A DNA stretch of 64,000 nt. Origin: Adineta ricciae. Its lineage: Eukaryota; Rotifera; Eurotatoria; Adinetida; Adinetidae. Positions 38,468-49,491 of the stretch are shown piece after piece (position 1 is the first letter of the stretch; every line of letters begins with the position of its first letter). Both the position numbers and the translations under genes were made by a program. The notes beneath the pieces were generated by a model, which saw nothing but the letters and a program-made list of their open reading frames with translations, was not told the origin of the DNA and made no database searches. The stretch is taken from the NCBI GenBank assembly GCA_905250025.1, contig CAJNOJ010000399.1, positions 1 to 64,000 of the forward strand. Reading direction: 5' to 3'.

Positions 38468-40391
38468 ATGCGGTGTCATTACGAAGTACTCGGTGTTGAT
38501 CAGAACGCGACTGAAGACGATTTGAAGAAAGCGTATAAGAAATTAGCATTGCAATGGCATCCCGGTTCGTTCAATCGAATGGTTAACTTTTGTTTTTATG
38601 AATCGTGTTTCTCTTAGATAAAAATCCTGATCGAATAGCGGAAGCGCAACAACGATTTTTAGAAGTTCGAGCTGCTTACGAAGTTCTGTCAGATTCAAGA
38701 GAACGTGCTTGGTATGACGCTCATCGAGATGTGATGCTGCAAAAAAGTTCTGGCGATGATTATCAAGATGATACAATCAATATCTTTCCGTTTTTTACAT
38801 CTTCGTGCTACCAAGGATACAATGATAGTGAAAATGTATGTTTTGATAAACAATTGATGAATATCATCGATTTCTTTTTCTATTATCTTTAAGGGTTTTT
38901 ATACGGTCTACAATAAGCTGTTTAAAGACATAGCTGAACAAGATTTGAAAGCATCCACTGATAAAACAATTGAAATACCCGAGTTCGGAACGTCAGAAAG
39001 TTCATATGATGATGTAAGGAATGATTTATTTGGTGTTTTTTTTTCGCAAGATTTGTCATTTGATGAACAGGTTGTTGGTCCATTTTATGCATACTGGTCG
39101 AGTTACTGTACACTAAGATCGTATGTTTGGAAAGAAGAACATGATACACGTGAAGCAATGGATAGACGCGTCCGACGATTGATGGAACAGGAAAATAAAA
39201 AACTACGTGATAAAGCGAAAAAGGAACGGAATGAGGAAGTTCGGGTATGAGAAATCAGTAGACAAAATTTGTAGAAATATGAAATGATTATGTTTAGGAA
39301 TTAGTTGCATTTGTGAAAAAACGTGATAAACGAGTACAACTTCGAAAAGTAATGAAAGTTCTCATTCGGAAAGCAAATTCAATTTCGTCTATTTGCAGAT
39401 TTATCTTGAAGAACAAGCAGCACAGAAGAAGAAAACTGATACTGAACGACGAAATCGCGAAAAGCAAAAAAAATTGGAGTAAGATTTTCTTTTAATCGTT
39501 TCCATTTCCATGAAATTCACTTTGTAGAGAATTAGCAAATTACAAAGAATCTCAATGGATGTCATTTCAAGATTTAGAGAAACAATTAGATGACTTGGAA
39601 AATTCAGTAAAAAATCAGTTTCAAGAAGCAAAAATGAATAACAACGACGAAGATCAAAATGACAATCCGGATGATTCCGATGATGATATCAATGAATTAT
39701 ATTGTGTAGCTTGCAATAAATCATTCAAATCCGATAAAGCGTAAGAAAAACAAAGTCATGTTTTCCTTTTCACATTCTACTCGCTTCTTTAAAGTTTCCT
39801 CAATCATGAAAATTCTCGAAAACATAAAGAATTCGTGCAATTGATGAAAGCACATATTCAACAAGAAAATGAAGATTTATCATTGAATACTCAAGATCAA
39901 GTTGAATTAACGAATGCGGATTACGATCAATTTGTGCAATTACCCACGAATAACCAATCCAGGTAAATATCATGATGTTTTCATTCGAATGATATCACAT
40001 ATTTGTTTTTCAGTAAATCGAAAAAGAAGAAGAAGAAACAACGACGAAATAACAAAGAAAATGATGCATCATCAGATGAACAGACTGAAGCATTAGTATC
40101 CAATGAACAGAATGAAGACGAAGAAGAATGCGCAGCACCAACAGTAACTAAAAATAAGGATAAATCGACAACAGAAACAAATCCTGAGGTTTGAATTATG
40201 AATGTCTTTGTTTTAATCAATAGATTTCATTTCAGACATCGCAAGAACCGATTATTCTTCAATGTTTTGTTTGTAAAGAAGAATTTTCTTCTCGGAATGT
40301 CCTCTTTAAACATATTAAAGAACTTGATCATGCTAAACCGATTCCGGTTAAATCCGAGCCGAAAGTGAAAGGCAAAAGCAAAAAGAAATAA
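38468..40391 (+). CDS. DNAJC21: J-domain ribosome-biogenesis factor DNAJC21 (yeast Jjj1 type)
   Basis: About nine exons. The J domain is at residues 1-65: [33 protein letters not shown] with HPD restored across the first splice. Then the DNAJC21-specific block [63 protein letters not shown] and a charged coiled coil. Two U1-like C2H2 zinc fingers follow: [20 protein letters not shown] and [20 protein letters not shown], separated by Lys- and Glu/Asp-rich linkers. Jjj1/DNAJC21 works with Hsp70 on the late cytoplasmic maturation of pre-60S subunits. It is the first gene of a close same-strand run; ELOF1 starts 120 nt after its stop. Confidence 0.95.
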
Positions 40392-40486
40392 TAAAAAAAT
40401 GTGTTAGTTTTCAATAAAAATCAACGACAAAATCGTTCTTTTTATTTTTGTCTCTATTGACAAGTTTGTTGATTTGAATCTTTTTC

Positions 40487-40488
40487 AG
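40487..40488 (+). promoter_or_regulatory. Candidate trans-splice acceptor before ELOF1
   Basis: GAATCTTTTTCAG, a strong pyrimidine-tract AG, lies 23 nt before the ELOF1 ATG in the 120-nt gap after DNAJC21. No donor is visible in the gap. Confidence 0.4.
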
Positions 40489-40511
40489 ATTTTGCTTTCT
40501 TTATTAAAAAT

Positions 40512-40864
40512 ATGGGCAAACGAAAATCCAAACGAAAGCCTCCCCCAAAGCAAAAGCGTATTGAAGCATTGGCTGCTACATTTCCATGTCCATTCTGTTC
40601 ACATGATCGATCATGTGAAGTGAAAATGTAAGATAAAACTTTCTTCGTGAAATCTGAATTCATCCGCGATTTTCAGTGATCGAAAAGCTAATGTTGGAAC
40701 GATTGAATGTCGTATGTGTCGTGAAGCATATTCAACATCGGTTCATTGTGAGTGTCAAATATTTCGCGTGTGTTGTTCATTATTTGTTGGTTTTAGATTT
40801 GAGCGAAGCTGTAGATGTTTACAATGCCTGGATTGATGCTTGTGAGGAACAAAATCGGGACTGA
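40512..40864 (+). CDS. ELOF1: Transcription elongation factor 1 (ELOF1/Elf1)
   Basis: Three exons encode about 83 residues, the family length. [16 protein letters not shown] is the basic N-terminal tail. Zinc ligands are in CPFC and [15 protein letters not shown] and [19 protein letters not shown] complete the fold. ELOF1 binds elongating RNA polymerase II and helps nucleosome passage and transcription-coupled repair. Splices: GAAGTGAAAAT|GTAAG...CAG|TGATCGA gives VKID (commonly VKMD), and CATT|GTGAG...TTTTAG|ATTTG gives HYLSEAV. It is the middle gene of the DNAJC21-ELOF1-small basic protein run. Confidence 0.96.
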
Positions 40865-41003
40865 ATTTGTTGTTGTTTTTTTGTTCTTCGTCTTGAATTT
40901 ATGTAATTAGATCGATGTGAATATTAATAATCCAATAAAAATACTCGAAATCTTAGTTTCTACCTTTCACTGATCGAGCGATTTGTGGTTTTATATTCTT
41001 TTC

Positions 41004-41005
41004 AG
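41004..41005 (+). promoter_or_regulatory. Candidate trans-splice acceptor abutting the next ATG
   Basis: TATTCTTTTCAG is followed immediately by ATG 41006. A 3' splice site directly against a start codon, 141 nt after the ELOF1 stop, is expected if a spliced leader is added there. Confidence 0.45.
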
Positions 41006-41569
41006 ATGACGGACATGAAACCAGTCCTTTTGTTGCTTCCCAAAGCTGTATGTCATAGTTTCTGATTTTCTTTCCTTTTATTTTCATCTAAATATTCGTA
41101 GTTACTTAAATCATTTGCGAATGTGAATGAACTTCCGTTGTCCTATCGTCATTTAACTAAAGGAAGACAATTTTCTATAGTAAGTCATCGAAATCACTTT
41201 GCAAAGATTGACAACTTTGTTCTCCAGGGTGATCATAAATTACGTGCTCGTCGTCAAAATGATTCAACAGCTGAACTGTATTGCTTTCAAAAGAATAGTA
41301 AAGGAAACGAAGCACAATTAAGTAAGTTTTCTCTTTGATACGAATGAGAGAAAAAGCGATCGTTTGCTTTAGTATCATCTCCAGTGGAAACATATTCATT
41401 AATTCAAGATATCGATCCGCCAATGGATTGCGCACCTAAAGAAGTTACCTTTCGGCCAGATTTTCCAACTGATCTTAAACTTCGTTGTTTACCATTCGGC
41501 TCAGATGAACCGAAAGTCAATGGTACAAAAACCAAAACAAAAAAGAAACGAAAACGTCTAGAAGATTGA
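41006..41569 (+). CDS. Small protein with Lys-rich C-terminus, possibly RNA polymerase I RPA34/POLR1G-like
   Basis: Reading ATGACGGACATG at 41006, exons join as ..LLLPKA|LLKSFANVNELP.., then ..KGRQFSI|GDHKLRAR.., then ..NEAQL|VSSPVETYSLIQ.. with short introns. The protein is about 125 residues. It ends in a basic nucleolar-type tail (KVNGTKTKTKKKRKRLED) after PTDLKLRCLPFGSDEP. Small size, a central KGR/K-RxR beta-rich segment and a Lys-rich tail recall the dimerisation module and tail of RPA34/CD3EAP. That is only a resemblance, and I am not sure of it. The coding call is firm because frame, splice sites and composition agree. Confidence 0.5.
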
Positions 41570-41695
41570 AATTCTAACTGGTTTTCAAATAAATTGTATT
41601 GAACATAAAAAAAAGCTTTGAATTTGAAAAAAAACATTAAACACACATTCCAACATACACATTTGCTAAATAACATTAGATTAGAATGACATAGT

Positions 41696-42090
41696 TCATA
41701 TTCGCCGCTGACAACAAGTTGAACATTCAAGATTGATAATAGTTTCACTCTCGATGACCGAATAGACAAGCGTGGGTTTACCTTTGGGAGTATTCGAGTA
41801 TGAGATCAAAGAATTTATACCAAGATTATAATAAGCTGAATCATCTTTGGTAACTAAAGGGAAAAGTAACTATTGATGAAATTGGTTGCAAAAAAGAATA
41901 GACTAACTTTGACAAATCGCTATATTTGTACATGATGAGTCTTCCGAAAATGGCTAACATGGATTGTATTCATCTCACGAAAAGAGACATTTATCTTTAG
42001 GTATATGTCGAAAAGCAGGAATCCATGTTCTAATCCTTCTGTAGATAAATGGATACGACCGAATCGCACGCGTTTATAAATACAATTGTT
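41696..42090 (-). pseudogene. Broken inverted copy of the neighbouring MRH/ATG27-like gene
   Basis: On the minus strand a block reads EYNPC-stop-PFSEDSSCTNIAICQ, then after a 54-62-nt intron-like gap TKDDSAYYNLGINSLIS..., ending LECSTCCQRRI and a stop at 41696-41698. This parallels SYNPCKSFSEGDTCKDVAVCQ|VSKDKTLTFILG in the intact gene at 42352, including the splice position after ..CQ. TGA 41975-41977 and TAG 41954-41956 interrupt the frame, and no membrane span follows. It appears to be an inverted, degenerate paralogue about 260 nt head-to-head from the live gene. Confidence 0.6.
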
Positions 42091-42351
42091 TTTGGTTTAT
42101 ATTGAAGTATGTTCAGTGAGATGAACATGGAAACAAAGGATATGAAGGAGAAAGATGGTCATCATGGTTTCAAATATCGACTAATGAGCAAAGACATGAC
42201 AGAGTATTTTTATATAGAAAAGATAATGAAATAGTTGAGTAAATAGAGAAAACGAAATGATGAAGATAAATGATAAATAATGATGACGAGTTTTGCTCGT
42301 TTATCTTTTATTTATTTCGTGTTTTTCTTTTGAAACGAAAAGAACCTTCAC

Positions 42352-43261
42352 ATGAAAATGAGTCGAGTTACAAATTGCATTGTCGTTATTTTCGTCAGTG
42401 TCCTTTTCTCGGTCATTAGTTCCGATGATCCCTGTCGTTTTGAATCTAAAGAAAAAGGAGTCATTGACATATCGTCGTTAGCTAACAAAGATGGAAAAGC
42501 CGCATTTCCCGATGAAACACCTTCGATAGGATCTAACTATAGTATGTATTGTGCAGATTCCCCTCGAACTGGATCATGCTTTTTTTTCTATATAGTTTAT
42601 AGCTACAACCCGTGCAAGTCTTTTAGTGAAGGCGACACATGTAAAGACGTTGCTGTTTGTCAAGGTTAGATCGCATTTTTATACAATAAGTTTTGAAATT
42701 CATTAGTTTGATCTTATTCAGTGTCGAAAGACAAAACACTTACATTCATTCTCGGTAAGCAAGATAGTGCCAAATGGAACGAAGGAGCTGGTGCCGGCAC
42801 GAATCCAACAATCGAATATACGTTTGAACTAAAACACGTCACTGTTGAACTTCAATGTACGGACAGTGCAACTGCTGAGTTGGAAGCGTTAGGTGAAAGT
42901 CCAACAAACAATTATAAGTTTCGTTTACTATCCAAGTGTTCTTGTTGGAACGGATGCAAAGGTAAGTCGTTCATTGAGAAATAGAGATGTCGATGTCAAT
43001 CATAAGAATCTGTTGCAAATAGCGGCGGGTGGCGGTGGTTTACCTGGAGGTGTTGTGTTTATCATTATTCTACTGGTTCTTGCTGTGGTTTATATCATTG
43101 GATTTGCCATATACAATAAAGTTCGCCTTCAACGAACAGGTTTGGATATTCTGCCGCATCGAACATTCTGGGTAGCTTTGCCAGTCTATGCAAGAGATGG
43201 TGTTATATACATATTTCGACGTGCTACAGGAAAAGGTGGTCTTGAATACAATAAAATATAG
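42352..43261 (+). CDS. MRH-domain type I membrane protein, ATG27 / mannose-6-phosphate-receptor-like
   Basis: Exons join as ..AVCQ|VSKDK.. (TGTCAAG|GTTAG..TTCAG|TGTCG) and ..NGCK|AAGGGG... The N-terminal signal peptide is MKMSRVTNCIVVIFVSVLFS. A Cys-rich lumenal MRH-type domain of about 190 residues has conserved Cys near PCRF, YSMYCADS, NPCKSF, DTCKD, VELQC and KCSCWNGC. After a Gly-rich hinge comes one transmembrane helix (VVFIIILLVLAVVYIIGFAI), then GLDILPHRTFWVALPVYARD, very like the cytoplasmic tail of ATG27 and CD-MPR-type receptors. The C-terminus is GGLEYNKI with a YxxI-like sorting signal. It probably cycles between Golgi, endosomes and autophagic membranes. Start at ATG 42352 or the in-frame ATG at 42358. 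Confidence 0.85.
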
Positions 43262-43550
43262 AACTGTCCTATATTGCTACTTTAGTTTTTCTTTTTCATT
43301 TTGGTCATTTCTTGTAAACTGAAGTGATTTGACAAAATAAAATACGCATTTTATTCTCTGTAGTAAGACTCTCTTTCTTCGAATTCTAATGTATAACTAG
43401 CGCTCTCTTCAGATATATATTTCAATTGGACAGAATTACAGTCAAGATTACAGTTCGGTCGTTCGATTCGATCTTTTACGTACTAAAACTGACACAATTA
43501 CCTATCGAGATAAAACATTCACAACCTAGATTTCCATACTTACTTTAGAT

Positions 43551-44426
43551 GGAAGTCTGTCAGATATCATACTCTTTTCACAGTTCCATAGCTGTTTGTC
43601 TTCATTGCAAACAAATAAAGTCTGAATCATCCTTCCTATTCGAAGATTTACAACATCGTTGATCATTGTAGCAACTTTGTATGAAACATATTTTACGACA
43701 TAACGAAGAACTTATATGTCAAGCTCATGTCTGCTGTGATCAGTTCAATCAATTGATTCCACAGATCGAGAGTCTGTCATTTGAACAACAATTCACATTA
43801 GCTGAAGGTATGATCTGTGGCACTTACAAGAAGAAACTTGATGATATGTTTTCATTCTGACAGAACATTTGAATATTTGGATGGACAAGCAAATGAAACA
43901 GTTGAACAAAATCTATCAATAAAGGTTGTTCGAATTGACAAAGACACATCTCACAATCAACGAAAAATGGACACATTTCAAACAGAACCAACGAAATCGA
44001 TTAGAAGATATTAGACAACGTTTGTTCAATTTGAAGTTGAATAAGCAAATTGGTATTGAACAATTACACCGATTGAAAACAATCATCGAACAATTACAAG
44101 AAGAACTTCATCAATTTCGAACCGAACATTTCAAGAATGATATGTATTTAAATTGTGACAATACGCAAAACTCTCGATTAAATGCAGATGTAAAACCATT
44201 TGAATATGTTCCAAAGAAAGAACAATCGAACTCGTTCTCTTCTGTTCGATCAGATGATTTTCTAAATCACTTATTCGATGAATGTGCTTTTGTTACTCCC
44301 GTTCATCAAGTAATCTCTATCCTTTCTTTCCCTTTCCATCTGATTTCTCATCTTGTAGTCGATGTGATCTATTCAGTGAATCACTGTCAACTATTCGAAG
44401 CAGATAAACAAGTTTTCATTCAATAG
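43551..44426 (+). pseudogene. Degenerate B-box/coiled-coil-type gene
   Basis: From ATG 43551 a Cys/His-rich start (MEVCQISYSF..VCLHCKQ) runs into TGA and TAG near 43660-43672. The same frame resumes as CMKHILRHNEELICQAHVCC. A normal 58-nt intron follows, then HLNIWMDKQMKQLNKIYQ and a further in-frame TAA at 43920-43922. After that comes a clean coiled coil (NQRNRLEDIRQRLFNLKLNK, QLHRLKTIIEQLQEELHQF) to 44426. The order zinc finger, then coiled coil is that of the B-box proteins common in bdelloids. With three stops it is probably dead, unless splicing is unusual. Confidence 0.45.
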
Positions 44427-44506
44427 TCTGATAACTTCTTACATGATTTTTATTTCTTTTTTAAGATAATCAAAAGCAGTCGTGATGATGATTAATCTTA
44501 TCTTTT

Positions 44507-44508
44507 AG
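44507..44508 (+). promoter_or_regulatory. Candidate trans-splice acceptor abutting PEX11 ATG
   Basis: TTATCTTTTAG runs straight into ATG 44509. There is no upstream exon of PEX11, so the AG is best explained by leader addition. Confidence 0.45.
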
Positions 44509-45259
44509 ATGTCTAATTCGAAAATTAGTCTTGATGAAATCATTCGCTTCACATCACGAACAGCTGGTCGTGATAAAATCTACCGAACAATTCAATATGC
44601 ATCACGCTTTCTCGCATGGTACTATATAAAGAAACGAGGAGTTGCCAATGGTGAACTGTTTCAAAACATCGAATCAATGATGAGTTTGACTCGAAAAGGT
44701 AAAAAAAAGAACATTTGTATAGTAAGGAAAGTTTATTGATTGTTTTATTTTTGAAGGAATGCGACTTGGTCGATTTGTTGATTATGTAAAAAGTGTTTTG
44801 GAAAGTTTTCATATTCGAAACAAACGAATTGGAACATTGTTCGGTTTGATTGCTGTTTGTCAAGGTTTATTCATGTTCTTCGACAATATTTTATTACTTC
44901 ATCGATACAAAATCCTCCATTTGACAAATGCACAACGTTTTCAACAATATCTTTATCAAGTATGGCTTCTTTGGGTGTCCTGTGCATTGACACGAGATTA
45001 TTATGAAATTCAAGCATCATTTCATATTGGACAATATCATCAAAAACAAGATAAATCATTGATGCGTCAAGCAAATCTGTTCTGGGCAAATAAACCGTTA
45101 GTGATTGACACAATCAAAAATCTTTGCGATCTTTACATTCCATTGTCGAATTTGAATGTTGTTCGTGCTAATCCAGGTTTACAAGGTTTCGCTGGAACGG
45201 TTTCATCGTTGTTGGGTTTGTTGCAATTGTGGGATAAAAGTTATCAATTGCCATCATAA
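44509..45259 (+). CDS. PEX11: Peroxisomal membrane protein PEX11
   Basis: Two exons, joined SLTRK|GMRLGRFVDYV, give about 230 residues. PEX11 features: an N-terminal amphipathic helix (DEIIRFTSRTAGRDKIYRTI, then QYASRFLAWYY), LGRFVDYVKSVLESFHIR, a hydrophobic segment (IGTLFGLIAVCQGLFMFFDN) with HRYKI, and a C-terminal membrane segment around LQGFAGTVSSLLGLLQLW ending near the C-terminus. PEX11 remodels and elongates peroxisomes before fission. The start ATG 44509 is directly preceded by TCTTTTAG, an acceptor-like site. DCTN5 follows 108 nt downstream on the same strand. Confidence 0.9.
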
Positions 45260-45365
45260 AAACGATTTTCATATTTTGATTGTGATTTACTTCGTTTTTT
45301 AGCAGATGCTTGTAAAGAGAGTTTGTGAGGCGCAGTTCTATTTATTCTTGATTGTGCTTTTTTGT

Positions 45366-45367
45366 AG
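45366..45367 (+). promoter_or_regulatory. Candidate trans-splice acceptor abutting DCTN5 ATG
   Basis: TGTGCTTTTTTGTAG is followed at once by ATG 45368 in the 108-nt gap after the PEX11 stop. Same arrangement as at 41004 and 44507. Confidence 0.45.
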
Positions 45368-46024
45368 ATGGAATTACCGGAAGTTTCGTATAAAAAAGCG
45401 GATTTTATTGAAACTACATCAGGTAAGAGAAGAATTTGAATGAACCATCAATGTTTCTGTTGTGATGATTTAGGAAACAAAGTTTGTCGTCGTTCGATCA
45501 TGTGTGGTTCACAAAATATAGTTCTTCAAGGTAAAACTATTGTTATGGCTGATTGTATTGTTCGTGGAGACTTGGCCGCTGTGAAAATTGGTAAAAACTG
45601 TGTCATAGGAGAGAAATGTGTTATTCGTCCACCGTTCAAGAAATTTGCCAAAGGTGTGGCATTCTTTCCTATGCAAATCGGTGATCATGTGTTTATCGAA
45701 GATGAATGTGTGATCAACGCTGCATCGATTGGATCATATGTACACGTTGGAAAGAATAGTGTTATTGGAAGACGATGTATTATTATGGATTGTTCATATA
45801 TTTTGCCAAATAGTGTTATTCCACCCGAAACAGTCATTCCTTCGTATAGTACGTGAGAAAAGAAATCGAATGAAGTTGGTGAATGACATTTGTTTGTGTT
45901 TTTTTTTGTAGCGATTTATGGTGGATCACCTGCAGCATTTGTTGAAGATTTTCCGGAAACAGCAAAAGAATTGATGATTGATGTGACACAATCGTTTTAT
46001 CAAAATTTTAAACCGCTTCAATGA
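45368..46024 (+). CDS. DCTN5: Dynactin subunit 5 (p25)
   Basis: Three exons encode about 180 residues. [26 protein letters not shown] begins as in other DCTN5. Left-handed beta-helix repeats follow: [85 protein letters not shown]. It ends [15 protein letters not shown]. The last donor is GTACGT (..PSY-T-IYGGSP). p25 pairs with p27 at the pointed end of dynactin and helps select endosomal cargo for dynein. Confidence 0.95.
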
Positions 46025-46212
46025 TAGTTTGGCGTTTTGTTGCGAGACTTGTGGTGAAAGATGGTCGATGTTTTATTCTTTATGAGGAGCAATCTCTTCT
46101 TTCAAGGGAAATTTGTATTTTCTATTCGTTATGATTATAAATCTATTTAGAAATGATAAAGGAATCATATCAGTTATTCAATGAAATTTAAGAAAGGTCT
46201 AATAGAACAAGA

Positions 46213-47600
46213 TCAATGATGCCTGAGAAGAGTTTCGATTGCTTGTATGAGACGGACAGTACGTGGATCCAAAGTTGGCACACTGAAATCAAGATGATTG
46301 CAAACGTGGGCAAAGCTTAGTTGATATGGAGGATAAGCTAATGCACAACTACCACCCATACCTATTAGAAGGAAAGACAGAAATATCGTTGTTGAAATGA
46401 TCAATTCAATCCAATCGATATTACCTTTGTGACCAAATACGCCTGTTGTGAATGCTTTGAAATAATTCCCATAGGCATGAAAACCACCACGAGCAAAGTT
46501 TGATGTCACACCAAAGAGAATGCGATCAGGTTCATCTTTTGGTGTGACACTTGTTGTCGCTTTTGTTAATGTTTTTTCAGTTATGAAACATGGTTTGGTT
46601 TCACCATTTTCATGAACATCACCAATCAATCGTGCATAAATTCGAGCTAATGTTCGAGCATTTGTTATTCCGTTAGCAGCCGGAATCTGTGCACGATGAA
46701 GTTCAGTTTTGTTGAATACGATATTTGTACTAGAAGGTGGTTCCATTGGAAAAGCCCCGCTGCAAGAGAGAGCTTTTTGAGTGAGAATATCCATGGGCGG
46801 CAGAGGAGCTGGAGTGAGAATGATCTTCAAACGAAACAAAAAGAGATCAGTTTTTTTAGTCAGCTTGACCACTGGGTGCGTACTTTCTTGATAAGTGGAG
46901 CCACACGTGCCTCGATTTCGTCATTTGGCACACCAACATAGAATTCGTTATCCAGTTCATCACGAACAAATTCACCAAACGATCGATGTTTAGGATCAAC
47001 TCGACGAACTAATTCACCAGCAAGAAAGCCAACTGTCACAACATGATAACCATGCGTAGTTCCTGGTTGCCAATATGGTTTTTGAGCTGCTAATAATGAT
47101 GTCATCCGAGACCAATTACAAACATCATCAAGTGTCAATGGCTCATCAACACATGGTAATCCACCTCGATGTGACATTAGTTCACCAACAGTGATGTTCT
47201 AAATGAATAGATATTCACAATTCTTAATCTTCTCCTCGTTTCCAAACGGAACACATACCTCTTTCCCATTTTCACCAAATTCTGGCCAATATTTTGCAAC
47301 AGGTTCATCATAATCTAGCCAACCTCGATCAACACAGAGAGCAATGGCCGCAGCCGTCACTCCTTTTGTTGCTGAAAACACTAGCTGCAGTGTTTGCGAT
47401 GTGTAGGGCTCTTCTCTATGCTGTACATCTTTCCATCCACCACTCAAATCGATCACACATTGTCCGCGATGATAAACACACACACTTGCACCTATGTCCA
47501 ATCCGTCAATGAAATTCTGCTCAAAAACTGTGCGTACAATCTCCCAGCCTGGTGCTACATATCCATGAATATTGACATCATTGTTACAATTATTTGCCAT
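46213..47600 (-). CDS. Serine beta-lactamase-fold esterase / LACT-type protein
   Basis: Four exons from ATG 47600 to TGA 46213-46215. The fold is that of class C beta-lactamases and EstB-type esterases: GASVCVYHRGQCVIDLSGG, the nucleophile motif LVFSATKGVTAAAIA (SxxK), YDEPVAKYWPEFG, ITVGELMSHRGGLP, a Tyr motif in THGYHVVTVGFLAGELVRRV, and GHKG|MGGS near the C-terminus (splice restores the Gly). There is no signal peptide. Nematodes and other animals carry similar lact genes, and bacteria carry close relatives, so horizontal origin is possible but not shown. Substrate unknown. Convergent with DCTN5, 188 nt between stops. Confidence 0.85.
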
Positions 47601-49491
47601 CGATGAAATTCACTTAATCAATCTAAAAAGAATTCAAAGAGCGATACTTTTTCTCTATTTCATTGAAGTGACTTCGTATAGCTATGATCAGCAGGATAAA
47701 TTTTTATACCTGTATCGAATATATACAAAGTAAGAAAAGAAACAAAATGTCGTGTCACGTTTTCTATTGTTTTATAATACTTAGCTTGACAAATATTGAT
47801 GGATGTCATAAATATTTATTTGTCAATGTTCTTAAAATGTGATTCATCTTTTGAGATCCAGCGAAAGAAGAAGACATACAAAAAATCTATTCAATACTAA
47901 AAAAAACAACTCCAAGCATCTTGACAAATCGATCAATTTGTGGATTAAGATTCGATTTTTAGCGAAGACAAAAAGATACTCAATACACACACTGAGACAA
48001 GGATTGGTATTTCGCTAACAAATTATGAACAAAAAGGAAAATAGAAGATTTATATTTGTAAAAGAACTGTGCTAAATTATATAGAAGCGAATCGACATAA
48101 GCTTTTCCGAAATTTTCATGTTTTTTTGCAGTTTTTGAAGAGGAAAGGGAATGGTTTTTGGAAGCTTTATTAATACACCCGTTTGCAAAACTGACTTTTC
48201 CCTACAAAATCCAACAATCGATGTATCCCTTTGTATTATGCTAATGTTTAGCTGCCAAATGTTTTTATTTTTCAAATCGGTTGCATTTGGCATTGTTGAT
48301 AGTTTATTTGTAATTGGAAGTTTGTTCCTGAGAAAATATTCACAGCTTCGAATCTACATATCAGTGAATATCAAATTCTCTAAAAGATTCTTTGCTTTGC
48401 ACAATTACTCACTCGAACGAGTACCTACCTAGTTCGACTTATAATGTATAGTAAAATCTCTTCATAATGAACGCCATCGGGACTTTTCAAAATGTCCAAT
48501 AAGTAGAAGAAGGATCTTTATTGAGATAACACTATTATAGACGGAGTAAATGAGTTCTATGGTCATTTGAAAATTAATAACGAATAAATATACAACGGTA
48601 TGGTTCACTGTTGTTTGTAGAGACTCAATTTAAGTAAAAACTGATTCGTCGAATTTGAAAGTGTCCACTGTGCGTGCTCAATTCCTAATACACTCTGGTG
48701 CTTATCTAGATATAGTCATACTGATGGCGTTACTAAGGATGGACTAGGTAGAGCACCGCCCAACCATCGGTCATTTCTTGAAAACTGATTTTTGTGGTGA
48801 TAGACATAATAAAATACTAGGTGTGTATATTCACTCATGCCTTCCCTTATAGCTACTTAGTCGAAATTATGTTTGACTTCTTGTCTTAATTACTAGTTTC
48901 AGAATTATTATGTTATAGGTTATTCAGAATGGAAATCTTCATATTCATTGATGAATTATTCATCTAAAATGAAACTGACTTTCATGTATACACATCATGT
49001 GTTGTATTGATATTCATCACATATATCTTTTAGATGAATATTAAATCCAATACAGAGTATTACTTTAAAGTGCAAAAAAAACACATATATAATGGCGATT
49101 ACATGTTACTATGGTTCTGTGAGAGTAACTAAATGTTTGGCATAGCGATGAATTGTCGAAATTTCTCATCTAAAAGACATACTTTGATACAATCTGAAAG
49201 TTTTCGATTAATATAAATGATTCTTCATCGTTAAAGATTTAAATCGATATTATTAATCAAATCTCACGCGCTTATTTGTGTCAGATTGATATGAAATGAA
49301 AATATCAAGCTGACACCCACTTTTAATGAGAATATTTGCAAAAGTATCAGTATAGACAGATAAGACACACATAAACCCAATGTCTCTTCTATGATGGTAA
49401 CATATTGAATTGATTGTCTAATAGAAAATCTTTGGATAAAACTTCAACAACATTTGACATTGGTATGTAAATTTGTGATCATTGTTGAACA
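47601..49491. other. intergenic, nothing recognised
   Basis: 1.9 kb of AT-rich sequence. The open frame at 48151-48432 (plus) is hydrophobic and low complexity, with no support. A 13-nt inverted pair (TATTCATCTAAAA) lies near 48955 and 49030 without flanking duplications. No RNA gene seen. Confidence 0.45.

Noticed and set aside
47294-47606. Plus-strand open frames opposite the beta-lactamase-fold gene
   Set aside because: Shadows of the minus-strand coding exon.
48955-49042. 13-nt inverted repeat pair as a possible small transposon
   Set aside because: No target-site duplication, short arms and AT-rich context; consistent with chance.
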